55,841 bases of DNA from Seison nebaliae. Lineage: Eukaryota > Rotifera > Pararotatoria > Seisonacea > Seisonidae. The notes beneath the pieces were generated by a model. It was not told where the DNA came from. It was given only the letters and a program-made list of their open reading frames with translations, and made no database searches. Below are positions 11,518-21,230 of the stretch, in pieces. Numbering within the stretch: position 1 is the first letter of the stretch; each line of letters opens with the position of its first letter. The position numbers were made by a program, and so were the translations under genes. The stretch is from contig JALJEE010002827.1 of assembly GCA_023231475.1 (NCBI GenBank), positions 1 to 55,841 on the forward strand, read 5' to 3'.

Positions 11518-12711
11518 TCTTGATATTATGGATAAAGTAAAATGTGATGAATTGGACTATGGATAACAGTTCAGAAAAATGTCTTACTAGCAATTTAATT
11601 ATATTGTAATGAGTCAGTTTCGTTATGATTTTTGGATAAATAAATTATAATTGTCAACTCAATCGTCATGTCATTTTGGTTAGGAATAGTTTTGTTTAAC
11701 GTCTCTCATTAACAAATCCCAAAGAAGGAACGGTTGCTCCAATTATTTGAGGAGATGGACTTTAACATTCTTATTTAACATAATTTTTCCGTAAAATTAT
11801 GGTAATAAATTCATGTTAAATTCATGAAAAACAAAGGACAACGAATGGTCATGCCAACTATTTATCGTTAATTTTCAAATAACCTGAATGAAACTGTAAC
11901 AAGGGAACCTCAAGAGGGAGAACACCTCCGAATAACTTGAAATTTTTTATACAAATAGATCATTAATTTTCATCCATAAAAATATTTTTTATAATATAAT
12001 GTAATTTGAATTCAAATTCAAGTAAAAAAATTAGAAAAGGATGGAAAGGAGAAAAATCCGGGAACTGGGACATTTTAACATAATTTTACCATATATTCCT
12101 TATATCGACCGATATTTTTAGTAATATTTTAATAATTTTTAGTTTCTGAGAAAAAATTCCTGTGAATGTTTGGTAAAATATTTACATGTTGTAAATTAAA
12201 ATTTTTTTCTTATAAAATGAAAGAATTTAATATTCTATAATACGTCGAATGATTTTATGAGGAATTTTAAGATCAGATAACGACGTTATTACGACAGAAA
12301 TGAACGACACTTATTCGACGATTGAACAATAATAATTTTTTAAATTTTTAATATAATTATGATGAAAGAGTAAATACTAATCCAACAAATCATTTAAGAG
12401 ACCATATGATGGAAAATAATGAATCTTTCAAAATTAATTTGATTCTTCCTTTAGCGAGTGATTGCTATCTGATAAGTGGTTCCTGAAATATGTGCCATTA
12501 GTGGAAATAAAAAAGCTTTAAATTAGAAAAAAATAAATTTTAAAAGTTGATTATTAGAGAAAAATGTTGAGATTAAATTATTAAAAATTTTTTAGCTTAT
12601 CGTTTTCCACGATTTCCCATTTCATTTGAACGAATTGTATCTCACTGTAATAGATTAATGATTTCTAAATTATTAATAATATAATTTAATATTTTAATTT
12701 TCTTTCATAGA
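11518..12711. promoter_or_regulatory. Shared upstream region of divergent TGF-beta and eIF3d genes
   Basis: About 1.2 kb of AT-rich sequence between divergent genes, so it must hold both promoters. No coding frame is seen. A splice-acceptor-like TTTCATAG ends at 12710, one base before the eIF3d ATG. That could be a trans-splice acceptor or the end of a 5' UTR intron. Confidence 0.45.
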
Positions 12712-14481
12712 ATGACAATTTCATTTGACATAGAGAAAGTTCATGAGAATCGAACGGGATGGGGTCCATCCAAACCTTTTGTTCTTTATCAAGATATGCC
12801 ATATCAACCATTTAGTAAACATGATCGATTAGGAAAAGTAGCCGATTGGGTTCAATCTAATTTCACTGAGAAACGATACCAGAACCGTTATCAGACACAA
12901 CAATCGATGGTGAGTCATTATGCATATATGCCAGCACAAGAGGATAATGAATATGTTCTACAAGAATTTCGTGATGCTCGTCAACCCAATCAACGTGGTT
13001 ATCGATTTCGTTTTAATCACCATCACAATTATCGTAATTATCGAAATAATCATAATCGATATCATAATTCTCATTATCAACCCATCACCAAATCCACCAT
13101 TTCCACATTAAGTAAATATGATAAACAGAGATTGAATAATATGAAAAAAATGCAGAAAGCGAAAGCGGCAGTTCAACCGACACATTCGAAACGAGAACCA
13201 TCAACTCCTATTCATGAGGATTGGGTGTCATTGCATGAATTCGAATTTAAACAATTAGATGTTCTCCGTATCGAGAAATTGCCAGCTGTCAAAACATTGA
13301 GATCGTGTGGTTCATTGAACTTTTATGATAAAAGTTTTCAACGAAACGTTCCAATTCAATTGAAAAAAGGTGATAAATCTCTAGTGAGAAAGACGACGTC
13401 ATTTGACGATGTCATTCGTGATCTGAGTAAACAACATGGAAATGTCTTTATTGTCGATTGGTTATTAGCGACGATAATGTGTTGTACGAAAAGTGTATTT
13501 CCTTGGCACATTAAAGTGACGAAAGTGAAAGATAAATTATTTTTTGATTATGACGATAAGGAAATGGTGACGGTTAATGAAACTGCACCTGATGCACCAA
13601 ATGACGTTGTATCGAAGAATCTGTCGTTAGAAGCATTGTTTATTGACATTAATTTCCGTCAACAAGTTCTCATGAAGAATGAAAACGATTCCATCAAAAT
13701 GGAAAATGCCGATCCATTTATGGATGCATTGAAGAAAGATAACGTAAAAATGGAATGTCTCCCAACCGCTTATCGATATCGATTGTTTGATTTAGGTTTC
13801 AAAAATATCAAAGTTCTCGTTCGTTGTGAACAGGATGCGGTAATGAAGACGGAGAATAAAGACAGTTTACAATATATTAATCTGAGAGCATTGAATGAAC
13901 ATGTTCGTCCCAATGTGCCTGATTGGCGTGTTCGTTTGAAACAATCGACCGCTGGAACTTTAGCAACGGAAATCAAAAATAATGCGAACAAATTCGCCAA
14001 ATGGGTCGTATCAGCATCAGTTGCTGGTTCGGATTTATTGAAGATTGGACTCGTCTCTCCAATGAGTGGTAATAAAACACCGTCATATGAAGTTCTCGAT
14101 ATTCATACCGTCAATTTGAAAGCGGAGGATAGTGGACAATTCAATATCAATATTAATATCAATAATGGATGGGCAGTATTTCAGTCGTTGGTCGAATTGA
14201 TTTTCGCTCAACCTCACGAATTCGCCAGTTATATAATTTGGCGTGATCCGGAGAAGAATGTTATTCGAATTTTCCATCGTGATCGTCCATCATCATCATC
14301 ATCTGAAGAATCAGAAAACGACGACGATGATGATGATGATGATGATAATGATGATGATAATGACAATAATGATGATGATGAAGAAAAAGAAGAAGAAGAA
14401 GAAGAAAATGATGTCGGAAAAGAGAAGAAAGAAGAAGAAAAAAAAGAATTGAAAGAAGAGAAAGAAGAAGAAAAGAAATAA
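12712..14481 (+). CDS. EIF3D: Eukaryotic translation initiation factor 3 subunit D
   Basis: Subunit of the cytoplasmic eIF3 complex. In the family, eIF3d binds the mRNA cap on selected transcripts and contacts the 40S subunit. The single-exon frame encodes 589 residues, close to other animal eIF3d proteins. The N-terminal signature is plain (GWGP, then DMPYQPFSKHDRLGKVADW). A basic His/Asn/Arg-rich stretch follows, then the conserved core (DWVSLHEFEFKQLD, with NVPDWRVRLKQ and the EFASYIIWRD block further on). The C-terminus is an acidic low-complexity tail encoded by GAT and GAA runs from about 14290. The start at 12712 lies one base after an AG acceptor. A large gene follows 125 bp downstream on the same strand. 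Confidence 0.96.
   Translation: MTISFDIEKVHENRTGWGPSKPFVLYQDMPYQPFSKHDRLGKVADWVQSNFTEKRYQNRYQTQQSMVSHYAYMPAQEDNEYVLQEFRDARQPNQRGYRFRFNHHHNYRNYRNNHNRYHNSHYQPITKSTISTLSKYDKQRLNNMKKMQKAKAAVQPTHSKREPSTPIHEDWVSLHEFEFKQLDVLRIEKLPAVKTLRSCGSLNFYDKSFQRNVPIQLKKGDKSLVRKTTSFDDVIRDLSKQHGNVFIVDWLLATIMCCTKSVFPWHIKVTKVKDKLFFDYDDKEMVTVNETAPDAPNDVVSKNLSLEALFIDINFRQQVLMKNENDSIKMENADPFMDALKKDNVKMECLPTAYRYRLFDLGFKNIKVLVRCEQDAVMKTENKDSLQYINLRALNEHVRPNVPDWRVRLKQSTAGTLATEIKNNANKFAKWVVSASVAGSDLLKIGLVSPMSGNKTPSYEVLDIHTVNLKAEDSGQFNINININNGWAVFQSLVELIFAQPHEFASYIIWRDPEKNVIRIFHRDRPSSSSSEESENDDDDDDDDDNDDDNDNNDDDEEKEEEEEENDVGKEKKEEEKKELKEEKEEEKK
14288..14480 (+). repeat. Trinucleotide-rich (GAT/GAA) coding repeat in eIF3d tail
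   Basis: Runs of TCA, GAT, GAC and GAA/AAG codons encode Ser, Asp and Glu/Lys tracts at the eIF3d C-terminus. This is likely to be polymorphic in length. The antisense frames here are shadows of the repeat. Confidence 0.85.
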
Positions 14482-14606
14482 AGATAATTAGAAGAAATTT
14501 AAATAAATAAATAATAATTTTAATTAATGAAAATTTAAAATTTATTTTTCTTTTCCTCATTTCTTTTTTTGATAGAATTTTTTATTTAATGTAATTTGAA
14601 GGTATC
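14482..14606 (+). promoter_or_regulatory. 125-bp intercistronic gap with poly(A)-type signal
   Basis: Contains AATAAA at 14502-14507 just after the eIF3d stop, and an AG at 14600-14601 six bases before the next ATG. Spacing of this size with a 3' end signal and a following acceptor is the arrangement of nematode-type operons, where the downstream message is trans-spliced. The sequence alone does not prove it. Confidence 0.4.
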
Positions 14607-17600
14607 ATGACTCTCGTCAATAATAACGAGAATGAAATAAAGAGTGAGATCGATGAGACGAACGGTCGTGAAATTCAATTGGCAATCATTCGAATTTTGG
14701 AGAATGGCTCGGGTAAATCAAATGGATTTCAAAACGGAGGAAATATCGATGAGAAGAATTGTTTCTGTACAATTTGTACCAAGTCACTTCTCTGTTGTCG
14801 ATCGTTGGACAATTTGGAAATTCAACAGATTCTTAGTCATATGAATGAGATCTATTCTGAACACAAGACCACTGTTTATCTCAGTAAATTCTGTGCAGAA
14901 TTATTGAAAATGTTAATAAATTATATTTTCGGTGAGAAGATATCGAAAAATTATCATCATCATCACGATATCCATCCACAATTCCAATCGTTATTTATTA
15001 ATAAAACTGAAGAATTCGATTTAGTGAAGAATGTCTCATTGATAACGCCTGAGATTGTTGATCTGATGGATAATCGAATTAATCTCATCTCTCCAAAAGA
15101 CGCTTTTCGAGCCATGATGACATTGAAAATTTTAACGGATGAAAGTTATTTCACCGATAAACAATCCATCGTCGCTTTAATACAAGACGAGAGATTTATG
15201 AATTTCCATCGATCCAAATACACGTCTACATTATTGACGATTAATATATTGATTTGGATTAATAATCAATTGAATAATTTGAACAGTAAACGATGTCAAG
15301 ATATTTTCCGAATTATTCTTGGGAAAATTATCAACATTAGACGATTGCCAAATTCGAATGAGAGTCAAATGAAATTGTTAATGGAAATTATTCGTCAGAC
15401 ATTCCATCAATTATTATGGAATGAGAAAAACATTAAAAATTGCACGTTAATTCGCAGAAATGTCATTTGTGGAAATATGCCACTTTATATAATTCTTCCA
15501 TTAATTAAATCGTTAATAGCATTCGATCGATATTCATCTGAATTTCAAATTTTCACTTCCTCCTCATCAACAATCATCGAAATTCTTAAAGAAAATTATT
15601 TGTTTGAAAATCATTTTCTCATCCTACTTCATGATGAAATTAAATTAATTTTGAAAAAAGTTGAATTATTTTCAAATTTATCTTCTTCTCAATTATTTAA
15701 TCCTCTTATCACTAATCGTTCAAATGGGAAACAATATGGAATCATTAATCAATTATATTCGACGACATTCGAAGAATTATTCGAAATGCCAAGTGCCACC
15801 AGAAATCTGTTGGAATGTCTGATGAAGAAACAAATTGTTGTAAAATTGAAACAAATCAATTTCATTCCAAATTATCAATCTCTCAATTGTTTATTCGAAT
15901 GGAAATTCTTTTATCTACAAAAAGAGAAACGTTTAACAATGATCGATTTAATTGTCTATTTATTCTCTAAACGATTCGCCAGTCAATTTCATAACATTTT
16001 CCTTCATAATCGATTATATGGTTTCCGTACGTTTCCTTTAATTCTATTGAATGAGAATCGCAATAATGTTTTCGATTATATCTCTTATTATATTCTCAAT
16101 TCGAATACATATCAAGATTTGGAGAGATTGTTCGAAAATTGGAATCGAAATGAAACTCGACAAAATGCATCATCATCTCTCGCCATATCGTCGTGTGATG
16201 AGTTGAAATCGACATATCTACAATTCGTTCGAATTATCGTCGCTGAACAATTCGGTAAATGTATTACGGAAACTTTCTTTACCATTATCGAACAATTTCA
16301 ATTATCATCAAAACGATTTATTCAACGTTGTGTTCAATTGATTCAACCTAATCATCAAATTAATTCCGATCAATTTCTCAATACTTCCTTTATCTCCTTG
16401 AAAGATGTTCTTCATCAATTAAATCAATTGAAACGATTTGTTGAGATTGTGATAGAGAAGAATATTTTGACTTCTCAATATTTATTCGGATATTTCATTC
16501 TTCTCATTCATTTCCAAAAACATCGAAAAAAATTATTTTGTTCAAAAAAATTCTTCGTAAAAAATGAGAAAGTCGAATCGAAACCTCATGAAATAGTTAT
16601 AAAAAATTTCCTCATATTTTATCTACTTCATTTTATGACGAGTATCGAACCGGTTTTTTATGAAGATTCTCCCACCGATTCCTCCAATTCTTGGGATCTC
16701 GACGTTCTCATAAGGAAACATAATCATTTATTAGATTGGAAAATAACGAACAATACTCGACGTCAATTAAATTTGTTTCTTTATCGACAATTATTTAATG
16801 TTTTAGAATCAGATAAATTACGACGAACTTTCAAATCCATTCACGACAATTTATTATTGGAACAACATCATTTGTATTTTAAGGAGATGTTAGATGTAGA
16901 GAATTTATTTGTTGATATTCTTCTTCCAAAATATTCACTTCATTCAATTCGAGAGATGTTCATTTTTGAATTGATAAAATTCGATTATCAGACTTATCAC
17001 CATCTTTTAGGGATGGATAACGGAAATTTAATGAACAATCCATCCTTCTATTGGAGTCAACCTTTCTCTCGTAATCTAATCACTCCCACAATTCTCTTAT
17101 ATGACATTCTCATACCATCATCAAAACAATCATCAGCACATTGTCATTTTCAAAATAAAGTGAATTTAATTTTCAAATTATTTCCTCACAGTAATCAGAC
17201 ATTGGATGGAGACGCGATAATTAAGGGATTGAATCATCATCAGATTAATTTGATTGAACGTCTCAATTCGTCGTTGACTTTCCAACATGATGGAAATACC
17301 GTTTCAATTCTCGTCAAATTTATGAATTATTTATTGAATTTTTTGAAAGATAAACCATCGGAGCGTTATCAAAAATTCCTTCAAATATTCTTCAATCATC
17401 CCATATCAAATCTAAAACGACAAATCGGCTATTTGACTTTAGGTGTCACTCAACGAACCTCTCCGTTTTCTTATCGTCAAATGCAATCAGGAAATGATAA
17501 TCATATGCCATTCCTACGACTCTCTTCAAATATCATCGATTCAATTTTGACGAAAGATAATTGTTTATTATTCTCTTTAAAAAAATGTGAAGAAATTTTC

Positions 17601-20600
17601 AAAGTTCTTTTTGATAATCTCTTGAAAGACAAATCGATAATCGAAAAAACGGAAAATTGTATCGCTAATGCGAAGCATTTATTGAGTTCGAAACAATTCT
17701 ATCTAATGAATATTCCATTATATATTTCATTATGTAATATTGCTCATTTTTGTGAACCATATTCTATTGGTGCCAATATCGAATTGATGGAAGAGATAAT
17801 GAAAGATCAGGAAAATTTATCAGCTCCATTAATTTGGTTACAAATGATCGTTTACAATTTCAAATTACAATCATCATTTCTCTTAGGAAATAATCATTCT
17901 GGAGAATCATCAATACATTCTTTCCGACCATCTAATAATCATCAGAATGATAATTTATTAAGCTTTTTAGAATTGTCATTCAGTTTTGCCAAGAAGTTTT
18001 TCTTCTACAATGAATTCTTCCTTTTGAAACATTGGGACAACGTCTTCCCAAATGACAAATTACCAAATCGGAATTGTTTTCGCGTTTCAACGGAAAACGG
18101 TAACGATTTCATTCATCAATCACATTCTGGACAATTCGACATAAATTTCCAATTCGCTCTAATTCGAATATTTGAACGATTAATCTTTTTTACCAATTTC
18201 CATCGATTGGCAGATAATCCTGAAATTTATGGTAAATTCTTGACAGAATTTAATATCATCTTCTCCACTTTCACTTCTCCATTTCCCACACTCGTCATGA
18301 ATCTACGTCATTTCCTCATCAAATTCCTCACTATCAATTTTCGATGTACACGAAATTTTTTCATGACATCATTCTTCATTTGTCGATTCAATTCACTTTT
18401 CATTTCAAATCAATCCTTCACAAGAAACGGTTCTGTTGTTGGATTTTTGACGAATAAAGATGTCGGTTATCCTCCCACCGATATCATCCAACCATTCATT
18501 CCCAAATTCCTGTTTTTTGGAACATCGATGAAATTGAGAAAGTTAATTTATCAATCCAATTTAGATGATCATATTTTCGACATGTTCAAATTGTTTGTGT
18601 CATGGTCGATGGAGGACATGTCGGCGAAATCGATCACTTTCAAATATATCGGTCGATTCATTTCCTTTTTCGTTACATTGGTCAACAGTAACGATTTGGT
18701 ATTGCTCTCGGAACATTTCAATATATTTAACGAATTCAAAAAATTCGATTGGTTCAATATCATCATTAGTGGATTGGAATCATTGTTGAAACGGATGACT
18801 GAATTGTTTGATGAAGTCGATCGATTCATTCGACATTTGACAAATATGAAAGGAATTCTTTCCGAAATGAAATTATTTCCCGAATATCAAATGTTGTATT
18901 TACGTCGAACATATCTCCTCAATCTTCTCGTTACATTTGATTATGAAAATAATTTTTCAAAATTATTGAAGAAAGGCAAAAGCAATGAAATGGTCATCCA
19001 TTTCACCACACTCTCCTCTCATTATTCTCATCGTTTACCCACCAAAATGAAATTTCCTTGTCAATTACCGATGAATTCTATTTATTTCACTTTTCTCTCA
19101 TGTTTCTTTCGACATGTCTACGAGAATTTGGCTCAACATCCACAACTTCCCATCGATTTACATTGGATTCATCTCATCGAAATATTTCGAAAAACGACAA
19201 TGAATACGAAAGAGAGAATGATGGAGAATTTGTGTGATTATTTAATTCAAATTCATCTTCGATCATTTCTAGAGAAGAATTTGTTCACTTCATTTATTCA
19301 AGGTGTGGAATCGAAGAATTTCCATGAACCGAATATTCGGACGATGGAACAATTTTTTCGATCTTCTCAAATGAAAGTTGAATTAACACGAGTGACTGAA
19401 GCTTTGGATTTTTTGAGTGAACAATTCAATTTGATTGATTATCATAAATTCTTTTATATTCTCACATTTCGTTTCTTTTTGACGAACGAAGAGAATTTGT
19501 GTGTGAATATGTTGAGTGAATATATTCTCCTCACTTACAACGCGAAGAAATTGCAGGAGACTCAAATGCTTTTCAAATCATTTTCCAATAATGAAACGGA
19601 ATATAATTTCATCGATTCACTCAATATCGATGAATCATCCAAACAATATTTGTTAATGCTCATTAGTAATCCAGATCGTGAACGATCATTGGAAGCACTT
19701 CTCACTTATTTGCACTATACCCATAGTCTACAAATGCAAAATAAAATACCATTTGAAAATTGGTTTTTTCACAAATTTCCCAACGATTCACATGAAGATC
19801 AAATATCTTTAATTTCTCTTATTTCCAAAGATTGGAGACATTCAATCTCTTTATACATCGATGTTTTATTATTGAAATTCTTCCAATTCAATTTACCATT
19901 AACTGATGATCTTGCCTCTCAACTCACCATCAGTCTATTAGCGACGGATAATCCATTCGATATCATCTTCAATCTCATCCATCGAATACAAACACATCGA
20001 CATTATATGTATCTCCTCTATAAACGACTCCCGTCAAACCAAACCATATTCTATGATGAGAATATTGATCGAAATAATTTTCAAAAAATTCTCTCGAACT
20101 TCCTCAAAATCAAATCGATTCACATTCCAAATTGGTTCGAAGAATTGTTGACAAGTGGATCGAATGATGGTATTTTTTCCAGAATGTTTGGAGATTTGAT
20201 CCAATCGAGAAAACATAAATCACTTTCGTCTTATGTTCTGGGACGGAGACATTGTGATGGCGAATTGAATGAAATTCAGGAAATATCTTATGGTTTTTCT
20301 TTCAAAAATTCTTTGGACAAATATTTGACTTATGGAAAATTGTCGATGTTTATTATGAAAATTGATTATAACATTCTCTTTCGAATATTTGAAGAACAAA
20401 TCGATCACAATTCACACGATTCTCAATACTCAATTTATTTAGCTGATGTAGTTGGTGGAATTGCCGAATTGATTTCTTCTCAATTCCTCCAGAACATTTT
20501 GACCAATTCCATCAAAATGATAGAAGAAAAATCAATTAAATCATTTGATGGTTTATTGAATGATGTACATCTTTCATTTTATCTTAATCTTATTCATTCA

Positions 20601-21230
20601 ATTTTTCAACATAATTATCAATTGGACATTTGTCGAACATTCACCACATTCATTTGTCAATTGAATAAAACGGTGGGAAAACCGTTGGATGAGATCGTTC
20701 TATTATATTTGATGCATATTTATTTGGCGAATTATCATAACTTCAAAATCATTCGTCATTCAAAACAGCAAAACATATTAAACGGTATTGAACATGAATT
20801 TATTGTTGATGCATTGAAAGAAGACGAGGAGAATTTTCATCAATCAATTTTCATTCAATTTCTTCATCTTCTTATCACCATCACTGCATCAAATCCGCCA
20901 GAACTCGTTCATAGCGAAACATTTGTCAACTTTTTTTATTATGAGAAATATAATCAGGAATTCAACGATGAACATTGGAAAGAATCTCATAGTCTCATTT
21001 CTACCATCAAACATCCAAAACTTCAAGCTGAATTGAGATATCTTACTAAACCGAATGAATCATATTATGAATATTCTCAGAGTTTAATAAAAACCATCGA
21101 AGGTTTAAAACGGTGTCATGACGATAAAATGAATGGGAATGATAATAATGATGGACATTTTAAACAATTCCGTCCAGACTCCCATTCTGCTAATTACCCT
21201 GTCATCAAAGACGAAAATTTTATGAACTAA
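14607..21230 (+). CDS. Very large intronless gene, 2207 residues, predicted alpha-helical, unrecognised
   Basis: I do not recognise this protein. It is one open frame of 6.6 kb, unusual in a window where most genes have many small introns. Near the N-terminus there is a cysteine-rich patch (CFCTICTKSLLCC) that could bind metal or form disulfides. The rest looks like a long helical repeat or scaffold protein: leucine, isoleucine and phenylalanine recur at helix spacing, with frequent Asn/His/Asp linkers and no signal peptide, transmembrane helix or catalytic motif. Size and composition resemble large HEAT-type or complex-scaffold proteins such as Integrator or Mediator subunits or nucleoporins, but I see no diagnostic motif for any. 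Its close position behind eIF3d suggests possible co-transcription. The Asn-rich C-terminus is disordered-looking. Confidence 0.85.
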   Translation: MTLVNNNENEIKSEIDETNGREIQLAIIRILENGSGKSNGFQNGGNIDEKNCFCTICTKSLLCCRSLDNLEIQQILSHMNEIYSEHKTTVYLSKFCAELLKMLINYIFGEKISKNYHHHHDIHPQFQSLFINKTEEFDLVKNVSLITPEIVDLMDNRINLISPKDAFRAMMTLKILTDESYFTDKQSIVALIQDERFMNFHRSKYTSTLLTINILIWINNQLNNLNSKRCQDIFRIILGKIINIRRLPNSNESQMKLLMEIIRQTFHQLLWNEKNIKNCTLIRRNVICGNMPLYIILPLIKSLIAFDRYSSEFQIFTSSSSTIIEILKENYLFENHFLILLHDEIKLILKKVELFSNLSSSQLFNPLITNRSNGKQYGIINQLYSTTFEELFEMPSATRNLLECLMKKQIVVKLKQINFIPNYQSLNCLFEWKFFYLQKEKRLTMIDLIVYLFSKRFASQFHNIFLHNRLYGFRTFPLILLNENRNNVFDYISYYILNSNTYQDLERLFENWNRNETRQNASSSLAISSCDELKSTYLQFVRIIVAEQFGKCITETFFTIIEQFQLSSKRFIQRCVQLIQPNHQINSDQFLNTSFISLKDVLHQLNQLKRFVEIVIEKNILTSQYLFGYFILLIHFQKHRKKLFCSKKFFVKNEKVESKPHEIVIKNFLIFYLLHFMTSIEPVFYEDSPTDSSNSWDLDVLIRKHNHLLDWKITNNTRRQLNLFLYRQLFNVLESDKLRRTFKSIHDNLLLEQHHLYFKEMLDVENLFVDILLPKYSLHSIREMFIFELIKFDYQTYHHLLGMDNGNLMNNPSFYWSQPFSRNLITPTILLYDILIPSSKQSSAHCHFQNKVNLIFKLFPHSNQTLDGDAIIKGLNHHQINLIERLNSSLTFQHDGNTVSILVKFMNYLLNFLKDKPSERYQKFLQIFFNHPISNLKRQIGYLTLGVTQRTSPFSYRQMQSGNDNHMPFLRLSSNIIDSILTKDNCLLFSLKKCEEIFKVLFDNLLKDKSIIEKTENCIANAKHLLSSKQFYLMNIPLYISLCNIAHFCEPYSIGANIELMEEIMKDQENLSAPLIWLQMIVYNFKLQSSFLLGNNHSGESSIHSFRPSNNHQNDNLLSFLELSFSFAKKFFFYNEFFLLKHWDNVFPNDKLPNRNCFRVSTENGNDFIHQSHSGQFDINFQFALIRIFERLIFFTNFHRLADNPEIYGKFLTEFNIIFSTFTSPFPTLVMNLRHFLIKFLTINFRCTRNFFMTSFFICRFNSLFISNQSFTRNGSVVGFLTNKDVGYPPTDIIQPFIPKFLFFGTSMKLRKLIYQSNLDDHIFDMFKLFVSWSMEDMSAKSITFKYIGRFISFFVTLVNSNDLVLLSEHFNIFNEFKKFDWFNIIISGLESLLKRMTELFDEVDRFIRHLTNMKGILSEMKLFPEYQMLYLRRTYLLNLLVTFDYENNFSKLLKKGKSNEMVIHFTTLSSHYSHRLPTKMKFPCQLPMNSIYFTFLSCFFRHVYENLAQHPQLPIDLHWIHLIEIFRKTTMNTKERMMENLCDYLIQIHLRSFLEKNLFTSFIQGVESKNFHEPNIRTMEQFFRSSQMKVELTRVTEALDFLSEQFNLIDYHKFFYILTFRFFLTNEENLCVNMLSEYILLTYNAKKLQETQMLFKSFSNNETEYNFIDSLNIDESSKQYLLMLISNPDRERSLEALLTYLHYTHSLQMQNKIPFENWFFHKFPNDSHEDQISLISLISKDWRHSISLYIDVLLLKFFQFNLPLTDDLASQLTISLLATDNPFDIIFNLIHRIQTHRHYMYLLYKRLPSNQTIFYDENIDRNNFQKILSNFLKIKSIHIPNWFEELLTSGSNDGIFSRMFGDLIQSRKHKSLSSYVLGRRHCDGELNEIQEISYGFSFKNSLDKYLTYGKLSMFIMKIDYNILFRIFEEQIDHNSHDSQYSIYLADVVGGIAELISSQFLQNILTNSIKMIEEKSIKSFDGLLNDVHLSFYLNLIHSIFQHNYQLDICRTFTTFICQLNKTVGKPLDEIVLLYLMHIYLANYHNFKIIRHSKQQNILNGIEHEFIVDALKEDEENFHQSIFIQFLHLLITITASNPPELVHSETFVNFFYYEKYNQEFNDEHWKESHSLISTIKHPKLQAELRYLTKPNESYYEYSQSLIKTIEGLKRCHDDKMNGNDNNDGHFKQFRPDSHSANYPVIKDENFMN

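Noticed and set aside
14243-14560. Met-rich and His-rich frames on both strands over the eIF3d tail
   Set aside because: Shadows of the GAT/GAA coding repeat in eIF3d.
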